Shown here: one piece after another, positions 22,441-31,156 of the stretch
Layout of the letters: each line of letters opens with the position of its first letter
How positions within the stretch are numbered: position 1 is the stretch's first letter
Assembly (NCBI GenBank): GCA_002687015.1
Contig: NYZB01000244.1
Coordinates: 1-37,099, forward strand
Direction of reading: 5' to 3'
Length of the DNA: 37,099 bases
From: Deltaproteobacteria bacterium
GTDB taxonomy: Bacteria > Myxococcota_A > UBA9160 > UBA6930
Program-made: the position numbers and the translations under genes
Notes under the pieces: model-generated
What the model was told of the DNA's origin: nothing
Databases searched by the model: none
Seen by the model: the letters and a program-made list of their open reading frames with translations, nothing else

Positions 22441-23721
22441 ATGGCGATGAGCGACGCCCAGGGCTCCCCTCCGCAGTTGGCCGAGCTGGAGCTCGGCACG
22501 CTCGATTGCGTGCACTGCGGCCTGTGTCTCTCCCACTGCCCGACCTACCGGGTGACGGGCCGCGAGACCTCCTCGCCACGGGGAAGGGTCTACCTGATGC
22601 GGGGAGTCGCCGAGGGGCGGATCCCGCTCGGCGCCGCCGTTGCCGAGGAGGCGAGCCTCTGCCTCGGCTGCCGCGCCTGCGAGACGGCCTGTCCGTCGGG
22701 TGTGCAGTTCGGCTCCCTGCTGGAGCAGACCCGCGCTGCGGTGTCCGACGCGGGGCTGCGCTCGGGCCTCGCGGCGCGCCTCGAGCGGCTGGCTCTCCGG
22801 CAGCTCGTACCTCGCGGGCTGCGTCTGCACGTCTTCGTCGCTGCGCTCGCCTGGGTCCAGAGGCTGCGCCTCGACCGGCTGGCGCTGCTGCTCCTTCCTC
22901 CGCGTTTTCGGGAGATCCACGCCCTGCTGCCGCCCGTCCCCCCGGTGTCCCAGCGACGCCCGCTGCCGCGGAGCTTCCCCGCGCGGGGCGAGCCGCGCGG
23001 CCGGGTGGCGCTCTTCGAGGGCTGCCTCATGCCGGAGCTCTTCGGCGCGGTGAACCGTGCCACCGCGGAGGTTCTGAGCCAGCAGGGCTTCGAGGTCGTC
23101 GTGCCGGCCGGCCAGGGGTGCTGTGGCGCACTGCAGGCCCACTCCGGCGATCTCGAGTTCGCGAAGGGCCTGGCCCGGAGCAATGTCGCCGCCCTGGCGC
23201 CGGCGATCGAAGGAGACGCCATCGACGCTGTCGTGGTCAACTCGGCGGGCTGCGGCGCGGTGCTGCGCGAGCTGGACCACTGGCTCGGCGACGAGGCCTT
23301 GCCCCTCGCGGGTCGGGTGCGAGACGTGTGCGAGTTCCTCGACGAGGTCGGCCTGCGCGGCCCCCTCGAGCCGCTCCCCCTGCGAGTGGCCTACGACGAT
23401 CCCTGCCACCTCGTCCACGCACAGGGCGTGCAGGAGGCGCCACGGCGGCTGCTCGAGGCCATCCCCGGGCTCGAGATCGTCTCGCACGAAGATCCCAGCG
23501 CCTGTTGCGGAGCCGCCGGCACCTACAACCTCACCCAGCCGGAGATGTCCCGAGCCGTCCTGACGGCGAAGATGGATGCGCTGGCGTCGGTCGCGCCGGA
23601 CGTCATCGCCAGCGGCAATCCCGGCTGCCTCATGCAGCTCCGCGCGGGCGCCGCCGAGCGCGGCCTCGGGGCCCGCGTCCTCCACCCCATCCAGCTCCTG
23701 GCCCAATCCCTCGCCCGCTGA
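22441..23721 (+). CDS. glcF: Glycolate oxidase iron-sulfur subunit GlcF
   Basis: 426 residues, ATG 6 bases after glcE. Two 4Fe-4S motifs are at CVHCGLCLSHCP (Cys23, 26, 29, 33) and CLGCRACETACP (Cys74, 77, 80, 84). Two CCG domains follow: GCLMPEL with GQGCCGALQAHSG, then DDPCHLVHAQG with PSACCGAAGTYN. It carries electrons from GlcDE to the respiratory chain. It ends 14 bases before the stop of a convergent gene. Confidence 0.95.
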   Translation: MAMSDAQGSPPQLAELELGTLDCVHCGLCLSHCPTYRVTGRETSSPRGRVYLMRGVAEGRIPLGAAVAEEASLCLGCRACETACPSGVQFGSLLEQTRAAVSDAGLRSGLAARLERLALRQLVPRGLRLHVFVAALAWVQRLRLDRLALLLLPPRFREIHALLPPVPPVSQRRPLPRSFPARGEPRGRVALFEGCLMPELFGAVNRATAEVLSQQGFEVVVPAGQGCCGALQAHSGDLEFAKGLARSNVAALAPAIEGDAIDAVVVNSAGCGAVLRELDHWLGDEALPLAGRVRDVCEFLDEVGLRGPLEPLPLRVAYDDPCHLVHAQGVQEAPRRLLEAIPGLEIVSHEDPSACCGAAGTYNLTQPEMSRAVLTAKMDALASVAPDVIASGNPGCLMQLRAGAAERGLGARVLHPIQLLAQSLAR

Positions 23722-23735
23722 CGACGTGGTCGGGG

Positions 23736-26003
23736 TCAGCGGTCCTTGTAGAGGAAGGCGTCGGGGGTGGCCTTGGGCATGCGGATCCTGGGGAAGGCGC
23801 CGAGCCCGAAGTCTTCGAAGCTGCCCTGGAGCACGAGCTGCACCGGCAGGATCGACTCGCGGGAGCGCACCAGGCCGTAGCGCTCGCGCATGCCGATGAA
23901 GGCGTAGCTGCTCTCGGCGTGGGGGCGGCCGTCGGGGCGGGAGATCGCGCCCAGACGAGCGCGCTCGAAGTAGAGGTCGCGATCCGCATCGTGCTCGACC
24001 CGCGCGTCGCGGTCCGTCCGCAGGGTATGCAGCGTCGCTTCCTCGAGCTGGGCGACGAGGCGCTTCAAGCGCTCCGCCGAGATGCGCTTGCGCCGGGTCT
24101 GGGGCGGCGTGCTGGGCCGCCCGTCGAGCAGGGCGATCTCGAGCACCCGCTCGCCCAGCAGGGTGACGCCGTCGGGATGCAGCTCGCCGTTCGTCGGATC
24201 GTCGTCGAGGAGCTCTCGTCGCAGGGCCAGACCTTCGGGGCCCGCCACCCGCGGGTTCTCCTCGAGATAGCCGCGGCTGATCCGGATGTTCTGGCTCGTC
24301 AGGCCCTGGATGGCCGCGGCGGCGGCCTCTCCGGCCTGCTTCCCGCCCTCGGTGCCGCGGAACTGCTGGGCTGCATCCATCAAGAGGCGGATCCGGACAT
24401 CCCGGCGCTTCTCGCGCAGGGACGCGTTGTAGGCCTGGGTGCCGGCGTTCTCGCGCACCCGGGTGATCTCTTCGGGGCTCGCACCGGGCGCCTTCTCGAG
24501 CAGGCCCAGGGCGCCCACCCAGTTGCCCCGTCCGGACTCGTACTCGACCAGCCAGGCCCGCACCTCCGCGGCATGGGCGCCCGCGGGCGCCCGCTCGAGG
24601 GTGCGCCGCGCGAGCGCCGCGGGCACCTCGAAGGGCGTCTCCTGGAAGGGCGCCTGCAACAGGCGGGCGGGCAAACCGGCGAGGACGCCCACCGCGATCG
24701 GCGCCTCGACCGCGTACTCGAGCCAGCGGGGGAGCTCCCGATCGCGAGCTCCATCCTTGAGGGGTCCGAAGAAGGTCCCGCGGACGCGTTCGCTCCGCGC
24801 CTGCTCGATGGCGAGCCCGAAGGCCCGGTAGGGGTTGCGTCCCGGGTCGTCCCACTCCGTTCGTGCGTGACGCGCCATGGCCGAGGTGGCCACATCCTCG
24901 AGGGCCAGGGACTCGAAACGATCCCAGAGCTCCCCCTCGACGCCTCGCGCTCCGGCGGCCAACGCCAGGACGTAGCGCGCCTCACTCTCGAACCGGGTGG
25001 CCGGCCCCTGCTCGACGATCTCCCGGGCGAGCGCCGCCGCGCGCGCCAGCCGGTCGTCCGCTGGATCGAGCAGGGCCAGGGCCAGGGCTCGCTGGCGGGC
25101 CGGGTCCGCGACGGAAGCGACCGATGCCGTGACCGCGCGTGCCCGGTCCGCGCGCCAGGCGAGGGCTTGCTGCTCGGCCGCTTCGAGCAGCTCCACCGCG
25201 TCGGCGTCCTCGGGCGCATAGCGCAGGGCCCGCTCCGCGTGCACCGCCGCGCGCAGGGGGTCGCGAGCCTCGAGGGCCGATCGGGCACGACTCACGGCGC
25301 GGTCCCGCTGGGTCTGGATCCAGCGCAGCTGCGTCTCCCGGATCCGCTCGAGCAGCCTCGCGGCTTCGGGTGCGCGCGGATGCTCGTCGACGAAGCGCTT
25401 CCAGTGCGCGAGGGCCTGGCGCTCGGGTGTGGTGAGCTCGTCTTCCAGGTGTTCGGCGAGGGCGATTCCGATCACGGACTGCGCCAGCCGGAAGGGCAAC
25501 AGGGTGGCGTTGACTCCGGCCCGCCCGACGGACTCGATCATCGTGTTCGCCGCACGCCCGAAGCGCGTGATCCAGAGATCCCGCAGCCGGCGCTCCGCAA
25601 GGTCGAGGGGATCGTCCTGGCTCGCCTGCTCCACCCGCTCGCGTAGGGCCGGCTCGAGGTCGTCCCGTTCGAGCAGCGCGCGATCGGCGAGCCTGCGGAT
25701 CCGGCTGTCTTCCACGGTCGCCGTGCGGGCGTCCAGTGCGTAGGGCAGTAGACCACTCGGGGGAAGCCCCTCTTCCTGGCGCGCCTCGTCGAGGCTGGCG
25801 AGCCGGCCGAGAGCCGCCTCCACGCCCGCGTCATCGTCACCCAGGAGCCCCCTCGCGAGGTCGCGCGAGCTCCGGTCCAGCCCGTCGGGAACGTAGGCGC
25901 CGAGCCGGGGCAGCGGCTCCAGCGGATCGATCTGGGGAGTCACGGGCGCGGCGCAGGCCGCGGCCACGAAGGGCACGAAGAGAAGTGAGAGGCCACGCGT
26001 CAC
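23736..26003 (-). CDS. Large uncharacterised lipoprotein with helical repeats
   Basis: 755 residues from a GTG overlapping the stop of the upstream gene. A short signal sequence ends at AAAC with Cys17 as the likely lipid site; the lipobox is not ideal. The mature protein is Ala/Arg/Leu/Glu-rich and helical with TPR-like stretches (AAVHAERALRYAPEDADAVE). One hydrophobic patch (AIAVGVLAGLPARLLQAPF) resembles an amphipathic or membrane-dipping segment. The last 150 residues look beta-rich. No family is recognised. It is the third gene of a coupled run behind an isopropylmalate-synthase-like enzyme and a second lipoprotein, so the two lipoproteins may be partners. Confidence 0.8.
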   Translation of the reverse strand: MTRGLSLLFVPFVAAACAAPVTPQIDPLEPLPRLGAYVPDGLDRSSRDLARGLLGDDDAGVEAALGRLASLDEARQEEGLPPSGLLPYALDARTATVEDSRIRRLADRALLERDDLEPALRERVEQASQDDPLDLAERRLRDLWITRFGRAANTMIESVGRAGVNATLLPFRLAQSVIGIALAEHLEDELTTPERQALAHWKRFVDEHPRAPEAARLLERIRETQLRWIQTQRDRAVSRARSALEARDPLRAAVHAERALRYAPEDADAVELLEAAEQQALAWRADRARAVTASVASVADPARQRALALALLDPADDRLARAAALAREIVEQGPATRFESEARYVLALAAGARGVEGELWDRFESLALEDVATSAMARHARTEWDDPGRNPYRAFGLAIEQARSERVRGTFFGPLKDGARDRELPRWLEYAVEAPIAVGVLAGLPARLLQAPFQETPFEVPAALARRTLERAPAGAHAAEVRAWLVEYESGRGNWVGALGLLEKAPGASPEEITRVRENAGTQAYNASLREKRRDVRIRLLMDAAQQFRGTEGGKQAGEAAAAAIQGLTSQNIRISRGYLEENPRVAGPEGLALRRELLDDDPTNGELHPDGVTLLGERVLEIALLDGRPSTPPQTRRKRISAERLKRLVAQLEEATLHTLRTDRDARVEHDADRDLYFERARLGAISRPDGRPHAESSYAFIGMRERYGLVRSRESILPVQLVLQGSFEDFGLGAFPRIRMPKATPDAFLYKDR

Positions 26004-26950
26004 GGCGAGAAGCGATCCCGGTCGACCTTCAGGGTGAAGGCCAGGAAGGCTTCGAGGCGGCGCGCAGCTTCGAGCTTCTCCGCCCGGCCATCCTGGTTCG
26101 ACACCGCCTCGTACATGCGCGCCGCCGATTCGACCAGCTCTTCGAAGTGCGGCGGGTCGAAGGCCAGGCTCTCCGGCGGGTGCCGCTGCACGTACTCCAC
26201 GGCCAGCTCCGCGTAGAGATCGGCGAGGGACAGCAGGTGGCCATTGGTGTTCTTGCTCTCGCGGTGATCAACGACGAGCTTCTGCATGGCCGCCAGCGCC
26301 CGGACATCACCGTCCGGATAGAGGCGGCGCGTGTCGGCCAGGTAGCGCGCCCGAGCCAGCGTGGCCCGTTCGGCCTCTTCGCGGATCACGGCGGTGTAGT
26401 GGCTGCCCTCGGCTTCAGCGAGCAGCGCCGCCAGCAGGGCCGAGCGCTGGTCGAAGATCGCGAGAGCCTCCGGGCGCGCCGGTGGGCCGCTCGTGGCATC
26501 CGGAAGGATGCGCGCCGCTTCGTCGAGGGTCTCGCAGACCGAAGCGCTGCGAAGCGCCTCCAGCTCGAGGGGGCCGCCCCGCTCGGCCGCGCGCCGGTAG
26601 CTGGCGGCCGCCAGGTCGAAGGCCCGGATCCTCTCGAGGGCGCGGCCCTTCGAGAAGGCGATCACGTCGTCGAGGGCGCCCGCCCGCAAGGCGTCGGCGT
26701 GGGCCGCTTCGAGGTTCTCGAGCCGCAGCAACGACGCGCGGTAGACGTTGCGCCCCGTGAAGTCCCGTGCCGGGGGGAAGCGGTAGGTGTCGTCCGCGAC
26801 GTGGCGGCGGAGCACGGCCACCACCTCGAGCACGCTCTGGGTGGGCCTGTAGCGCGGGTCCAGCTCGGGAGGCTTCGCGCAGGCCGCAGCGAGCAGGAGC
26901 AGGGCGACGGCCGCGAGAGGCCGCCCCCGCTGCGTCGCCTGCCCGCTCAC
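26000..26950 (-). CDS. Uncharacterised TPR-like lipoprotein
   Basis: 316 residues from a GTG overlapping the upstream TGA (GTGA). A signal peptide (PLAAVALLLLAAACAKPPE) places Cys24 as the lipidated residue. The rest is helical, with repeat-like segments (FDLAAASYRRAAERGGPLE, ALLAEAEGSHYTAVIREEAE). No known family is recognised. It is translationally coupled on both sides, to the isopropylmalate-synthase-like gene before it and to the 755-residue lipoprotein after it. Confidence 0.8.
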   Translation of the reverse strand: MSGQATQRGRPLAAVALLLLAAACAKPPELDPRYRPTQSVLEVVAVLRRHVADDTYRFPPARDFTGRNVYRASLLRLENLEAAHADALRAGALDDVIAFSKGRALERIRAFDLAAASYRRAAERGGPLELEALRSASVCETLDEAARILPDATSGPPARPEALAIFDQRSALLAALLAEAEGSHYTAVIREEAERATLARARYLADTRRLYPDGDVRALAAMQKLVVDHRESKNTNGHLLSLADLYAELAVEYVQRHPPESLAFDPPHFEELVESAARMYEAVSNQDGRAEKLEAARRLEAFLAFTLKVDRDRFSP

Positions 26951-28494
26951 AGGCCCCGTCGGGCGGCGACGGCGTTCAGCATCTTCTCCGTCGCGATGAC
27001 GGCGGCTGCGAGCTGGTCGGAGTCGACGCCGAGGGTCGACCAGGCGTCCTCGCCCGCCTCGCCCCGCCACGTGATCACCGTCTCGACCAGGGCGCTGGTG
27101 CGGCCCCCGGGCGGGATTCGCACCCGGAAGTCCTGGAGGCGCGGCACCTCGAGGCCGAAGCGCTTGACGGCCTTCTTGAGGGCGTTCATGAAGGCGTCGT
27201 AGCCGCCGTCTCCGCCCGAGCTCGCCTCGGATTCGTCCCCGCGGTAGGCCACCCGCACCGTCGCCTTCGGCAGGGTGTCGCTCCCGACACTCACCTCGTA
27301 GGACTCGACCCGCAGCATCTGATCCGGCGGCGTCTTCAGCACGTCGGCGATGATGAAGCGAAGGTCCTCGGGTACGACCCGCTTCTTCTTGTCCCCCAGC
27401 TCGACGATGCGTTGCAAGACCAGGTCGCGCTCGTGGTCGCCGAGCTCGATGCCGAGCTGGGCCAGGTTCTGGTCGATCGAGGCCTTCCCCGAGAGCTTTC
27501 CGAGGGCGTAGCGCCGCTGTCGCCCGAAGCGGGCGGGAGAGAGCTCGCTCTCGTAGAGGTCGGCCTTGGCGTCCCCGTCCGCGTGGATACCGGCGGTCTG
27601 GGTGAACACGTCGCGACCCACGATCGGCGTGTTGGCCGCCACCTCCTTGCCGCTGAAGATCTCCACGAGACGGCTGACACTGACCAGCCGGGATTCGTTC
27701 ACGCCGGTCCGGAAGGAGCTGTGATCGTGGAGTGCGGCCACCGCCTCGGAGAGGCGGGCGTTGCCGGCGCGCTCGCCCAGCCCGTTGACGCTGGTGTGGA
27801 CTCCCTGGCACCCCGCCTGGACGGCGGCCAGCACGTTCGCGGCCGAGAGCCCGTAGTCGTTGTGGCAGTGGTACTCGAAGTGGATGTCGGGGAAGCTCGT
27901 CACCATCAGCTCCACGCCGCGGCTGACGTCCCGGGGCGCCTGGATGCCCAGGGTGTCCGCGAGGTAGACCCGATCCACGCGATGTGCCGAGAGCTCCCGG
28001 AGCATGGCGAAGACGTACTCCGGGCTCTCCACCACGCCGCGCGACCAGTCCTCGAGATACACGTTCGTGCGTACCCGTCGCTTGCGCGCGTAGACCAGGG
28101 TCTCCGCCACCTTCTTGTGGTGCTGCTCCGGCGCCATGCGCAGCTGGCCCCGGCAGTGCTCCTCCGAGCCCTTGGCGAGCAGGTTCATCACGCGGCCGCC
28201 GGTCTCGTGCAGCCAGTCGACCGACTTGCTTCCGTCGCAGTAGCCGAGCATCTCGATGCGACGCAGGTGGCCGGCCCGCCTGGCCCAGCGACAGATGCGC
28301 CGGGCCGCCTCGCGCTCGCCCTCCGACACGCGCGTGCCCGCGATCTCGATGCGGTCGACCCCCGCGTCGGTGAGCAGGGCGCGCGCCAGCTGCAGCTTCT
28401 CCTCGGGGGTGTAGGAGACCTCGGGGGTCTGCTCACCATCCCGCAGGGTGGTGTCCATCACCTCGATGGTTCGGGGAGTGTCGGCAGCGCTCAT
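26947..28494 (-). CDS. 2-isopropylmalate synthase-like DRE-TIM enzyme
   Basis: 515 residues from ATG 28494 with GGAG five bases upstream. The catalytic TIM barrel has [17 protein letters not shown] (Arg18, Asp19, Glu21), the metal-binding HCHND (209-213), [11 protein letters not shown] and GIHADG. A C-terminal LeuA regulatory/dimerisation domain (about 360-515) is present. The family condenses acetyl-CoA with 2-oxoisovalerate, pyruvate or similar acids. The exact substrate (isopropylmalate versus citramalate or homocitrate) cannot be fixed from sequence alone. No leuBCD genes are nearby; instead two lipoprotein genes follow in the operon. Confidence 0.9.
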   Translation of the reverse strand: MSAADTPRTIEVMDTTLRDGEQTPEVSYTPEEKLQLARALLTDAGVDRIEIAGTRVSEGEREAARRICRWARRAGHLRRIEMLGYCDGSKSVDWLHETGGRVMNLLAKGSEEHCRGQLRMAPEQHHKKVAETLVYARKRRVRTNVYLEDWSRGVVESPEYVFAMLRELSAHRVDRVYLADTLGIQAPRDVSRGVELMVTSFPDIHFEYHCHNDYGLSAANVLAAVQAGCQGVHTSVNGLGERAGNARLSEAVAALHDHSSFRTGVNESRLVSVSRLVEIFSGKEVAANTPIVGRDVFTQTAGIHADGDAKADLYESELSPARFGRQRRYALGKLSGKASIDQNLAQLGIELGDHERDLVLQRIVELGDKKKRVVPEDLRFIIADVLKTPPDQMLRVESYEVSVGSDTLPKATVRVAYRGDESEASSGGDGGYDAFMNALKKAVKRFGLEVPRLQDFRVRIPPGGRTSALVETVITWRGEAGEDAWSTLGVDSDQLAAAVIATEKMLNAVAARRGL

Positions 28495-28523
28495 GGGGAC
28501 TCCGGAAGCGGTAGACTCTACCC

Positions 28524-29492
28524 ATGTCGGCCGGTTCACGCCCCGGCGGGGAGCCGCCCGCGGATCCCCGGCCGCCCGTCGGTCGCTGGCAGGTGGGCCC
28601 TGCCGAGGGGGGCACGCGCCTGGACGCCTTCCTGGCCCGCGTCCTCGGGATCTCGCGGGCCAACGCGCGCCGGACCCTCTCGAGCGGCGCCGTCACCTGG
28701 CGGGGACGGCGGGCGGACCTCTCGGCCAAGGGCGCCCCGCTGCAGGAAGGCGATGCCGTCGAGGTCGCGGAGGTGGTGGATCCCGCCCGCGCCCATCCCG
28801 TGGCCGACCCTGCAGCCCCGCTCGCCGTCCTGGCCGAGGGCGAGGGCTGGCTGGCGGTGGACAAGCCCGCCGGCACACCCGTTCATCCGCTCTCGCCCGA
28901 CGAGCGCGGCACCCTGCTCAACGCCCTGGCGGCCCGGCAGCCCGGGATCGTGGGCGTGGGGGAGGGGGGTCTGCGCAGCGGGGTGGTCCATCGCCTCGAC
29001 GTGGAGACCTCCGGGGTGATGCTCTTCGCGACGGCGGAGGGGCCATGGCAGCGACTGCGAGAGGCGTTCCGCCGGCATCAGGTCGAGAAGGTCTACTGGG
29101 CGCTGGCCCGGGGGCGCCTCGAAGGGCAGAGCGACCTGGAGCTCCAGCTTGCCGTCACCCAGCACCGCCCGGCGCGCGTACGGGTCGTCTCGCCCGACGA
29201 TGCGCAGCCCGGACGCGGACGTCCGACCCGCCTGGCCTGGCGCAGCCTGGCGGTCGGCGACGACGCGAGCCTGATCGAGGGGCGCCCAGCCACGGGCTTC
29301 CTCCACCAGATTCGCGCGAGCCTGGCGCACCTGGGTCACCCGCTCTACGGGGACCGTGCCTACGGTGGGCCCGAGCACCCCCTGGCTCCCCGCCACCTGC
29401 TCCATGCCCGGATGCTCCGGTGGCGCGAGGTGGAGGCCACCTGTGAGCCGCCCGAAGACTTCGCGCGGGCCCGCGATGCCCTGATAGGGTGA
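28524..29492 (+). CDS. RluA-family RNA pseudouridine synthase
   Basis: 322 residues, ATG start, divergent from the synthase gene with 29 bases between the starts. An S4-like N-terminal domain (GTRLDAFLARVLGISRANAR) is followed by the catalytic domain: LAVDKPAGTPVHP, GVVHRLDVETSGVMLFA with catalytic Asp159 in HRLD, and the late HQIRASLAHLGHPLYGD motif. It isomerises uridine in rRNA or tRNA; the target position cannot be predicted. The N-terminal 25 residues are proline-rich and probably disordered. Confidence 0.93.
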   Translation: MSAGSRPGGEPPADPRPPVGRWQVGPAEGGTRLDAFLARVLGISRANARRTLSSGAVTWRGRRADLSAKGAPLQEGDAVEVAEVVDPARAHPVADPAAPLAVLAEGEGWLAVDKPAGTPVHPLSPDERGTLLNALAARQPGIVGVGEGGLRSGVVHRLDVETSGVMLFATAEGPWQRLREAFRRHQVEKVYWALARGRLEGQSDLELQLAVTQHRPARVRVVSPDDAQPGRGRPTRLAWRSLAVGDDASLIEGRPATGFLHQIRASLAHLGHPLYGDRAYGGPEHPLAPRHLLHARMLRWREVEATCEPPEDFARARDALIG

Positions 29493-29498
29493 GGCCGC

Positions 29499-30032
29499 AT
29501 GCGCATCCTCGTCGTCGTCGCCTCCCAGACCGGTCGCACGAAGCGCATGGCCGAGGCCTTCGCCGAGGGCGCGCGGGAACGCGAGGCCCTGGTGGAGATC
29601 GTGGCCAGCGCCGACGCGGGCGAGGACCAGGTACTCGGTGCCGATGCCCTGGTGCTCGGCTCCGGTGTCCACATGGGCGGGATGGAATCCTCGATGCGGG
29701 TCTTCTTCGAGCGCATGGCGCCGCTCTGGATGCAGGGTCGCCTGGTCGGGAAGGTCGGTGCCGCCTTCGCCTCGGCCGGCCTCGGGGGGCGTGGCGGCGC
29801 CGAGCTGACCTTGATCTCCCTGCTCGCCAACCTGGCTGAGCACGGCATGCTGCTCGTGCCGATGCACGGCCGGCTGGACCGGTACGCGAGCGGCGGCTGC
29901 CACTGGGGGCCGGTCGCCTGGACCGGCGCCAGGGCCGAGGGCGTGGGGCCCAGCGACGACCATCTGGCCGCCGCGCGGGACCACGGGCGGTGGGTGGCGG
30001 AGTGCACCGGCCGGTGGCTGGCGGGGGCCTGA
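29499..30032 (+). CDS. Flavodoxin / NAD(P)H:FMN reductase-fold protein
   Basis: 177 residues, ATG 6 bases after the pseudouridine synthase stop. The FMN phosphate loop is SQTGRTKRMAEAFAEGA (9-25). DALVLGSGVHMGGM and AAFASAGLGGRGGAE mark the 60s and 90s flavin loops. It resembles WrbA-like flavodoxins, which carry out two-electron reductions of quinones or act as electron carriers. The specific partner is unknown. It is likely co-transcribed with the pseudouridine synthase. Confidence 0.85.
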   Translation: MRILVVVASQTGRTKRMAEAFAEGAREREALVEIVASADAGEDQVLGADALVLGSGVHMGGMESSMRVFFERMAPLWMQGRLVGKVGAAFASAGLGGRGGAELTLISLLANLAEHGMLLVPMHGRLDRYASGGCHWGPVAWTGARAEGVGPSDDHLAAARDHGRWVAECTGRWLAGA

Positions 30033-30084
30033 GGGGCGCGTGTATCGCCTGCCCAGCAGCCGGAGGGGCGCGTCTATCGCTTGC
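30031..30084. repeat. Two-copy direct repeat at the O-methyltransferase 3' end
   Basis: A 22-base unit occurs at 30031-30052 and 30063-30084 with two mismatches. The second copy encodes the last residues and stop of the O-methyltransferase on the minus strand; the first lies just beyond that stop and next to the flavodoxin-like gene's TGA. It looks like a small tandem duplication of the gene end, 32 bases apart. Confidence 0.7.
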
Positions 30085-30724
30085 GGAGCAGGCTGAGACC
30101 GTCGAAGCGGCCCAGCATCATCGTGTCGAAGCGCTCGTCCCGGGCCGCGCTGTCGTTGAAGGCGCGAATCGCCTCGGTGTCCGGGTCGTCGGCGTCCGGG
30201 TCGACCACGGCGCCGTTCCACAGCACGTTGTCCACGAGGACGACGCCCCCCGCGCGCAGCCGCGGGTGGATCTCCTCGAGGTAGACCGCATAACCGGTCT
30301 TGTCCGCGTCGATGAACGCGAGCTCGTACTGCTCCTCGCGCGGCAGCGCCCGGATCGAATCGAGCGCCGGCGCGATGCGCAGCTCGATGGTCTTCTCGAG
30401 CCCCGCCTCCGCCCAGTACCGCCTGGCGACCTGCGTCCACTCGTCGCTCACGTCCAGGCAGAGGAGTGTTCCCCCGGCGGCCAGGCCGCGCGCGATGCAG
30501 ATCGACGAGTAGCCGGTGAAGGTCCCGATCTCGATCGCGTGGCGTACGCCCAATGCGCGCGTGAGCCAGGTCAGGAAGGCGCCCTGCTCGGCGTCGATCT
30601 GCATCCGGGAGATGCCACCCAGCTCCAGGGTCTCGGCCGCGAGCCGTTCGAGCAGATCGTCGGGCGGGCTGCCGTGCGCGACGACGTAGTCATAGAGCTC
30701 CTCGGTCCGCTGGATGGACTTCAT
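30074..30724 (-). CDS. Class I SAM-dependent O-methyltransferase (CCoAOMT-like)
   Basis: 216 residues from ATG 30724; a GTG five codons upstream is an alternative. The Methyltransf_3 layout is clear: GGISRMQIDAEQGAFLTWLT, the SAM motif IEIGTFTGYSSICIARGL, LLCLDVSDEW, AFIDADKTGYAVYLEEI with metal-binding Asp residues, and VLVDNVLWNGAVVDP. It probably methylates a catechol-type or small phenolic hydroxyl with divalent metal. It follows a small TPR gene by 17 bases. Confidence 0.92.
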   Translation of the reverse strand: MKSIQRTEELYDYVVAHGSPPDDLLERLAAETLELGGISRMQIDAEQGAFLTWLTRALGVRHAIEIGTFTGYSSICIARGLAAGGTLLCLDVSDEWTQVARRYWAEAGLEKTIELRIAPALDSIRALPREEQYELAFIDADKTGYAVYLEEIHPRLRAGGVVLVDNVLWNGAVVDPDADDPDTEAIRAFNDSAARDERFDTMMLGRFDGLSLLRKR

Positions 30725-30741
30725 CTCTCTTCCCGCCACGG

Positions 30742-31065
30742 TCAGTTGCCCTGCTTCATCTGGAGCTGCATCGCGATCGCCTTCTCCTCTTCCGCCTCCG
30801 GGATCATGCCCTTCTGTTGGTAGAAGATGGAGAGGCTGGTGTGACTGAGCGGCTCGTCGGGCTCGAGCTCCACGAGCTTCCGACCGGCCTCGATGGCGCC
30901 GTCCACGTCGCCGAGCTTCTCGAGGCTCATGGCCAGGCCGTTCCAGGCCCGGGCGTGGCTCGGATCGGCCGCCACACAGCGCCGGTAGGCGGCGACCGCC
31001 TCCGGGTGGCGCTCGTTCAGGAAGTGGTCGAAGGCCTCCTTGTAGTCGGCTGCGGCGTCGGTCAT
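30742..31065 (-). CDS. Small TPR protein
   Basis: 107 residues from ATG 31065, chosen over a longer arginine-rich extension. Three TPR-like helix pairs are visible: YKEAFDHFLNERHPEAVAAY, ARAWNGLAMSLEKLGDVDGA and PLSHTSLSIFYQQKGMIPEA. The C-terminus is charged and Gln/Met-rich. No signal peptide. It lies 17 bases upstream of the O-methyltransferase and may be co-expressed with it. Confidence 0.8.
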   Translation of the reverse strand: MTDAAADYKEAFDHFLNERHPEAVAAYRRCVAADPSHARAWNGLAMSLEKLGDVDGAIEAGRKLVELEPDEPLSHTSLSIFYQQKGMIPEAEEEKAIAMQLQMKQGN

Positions 31066-31156
31066 CCCGGCAGTATGGCCGGGCGCTTCGGGCACCGCAC
31101 CTGGCTGCGGCGACCCGGGGCGGGCGCCGGGGGCCTCCTCTAGACTCCTGCCGCCA

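Noticed and set aside
21466-24855. 1129-residue minus-strand open frame and a 1372-residue plus-strand frame across glcE, glcF and the lipoprotein
   Set aside because: Composition is Arg/Gly/Pro/Ala-rich with no motif; both are shadows of high-GC coding sequence.
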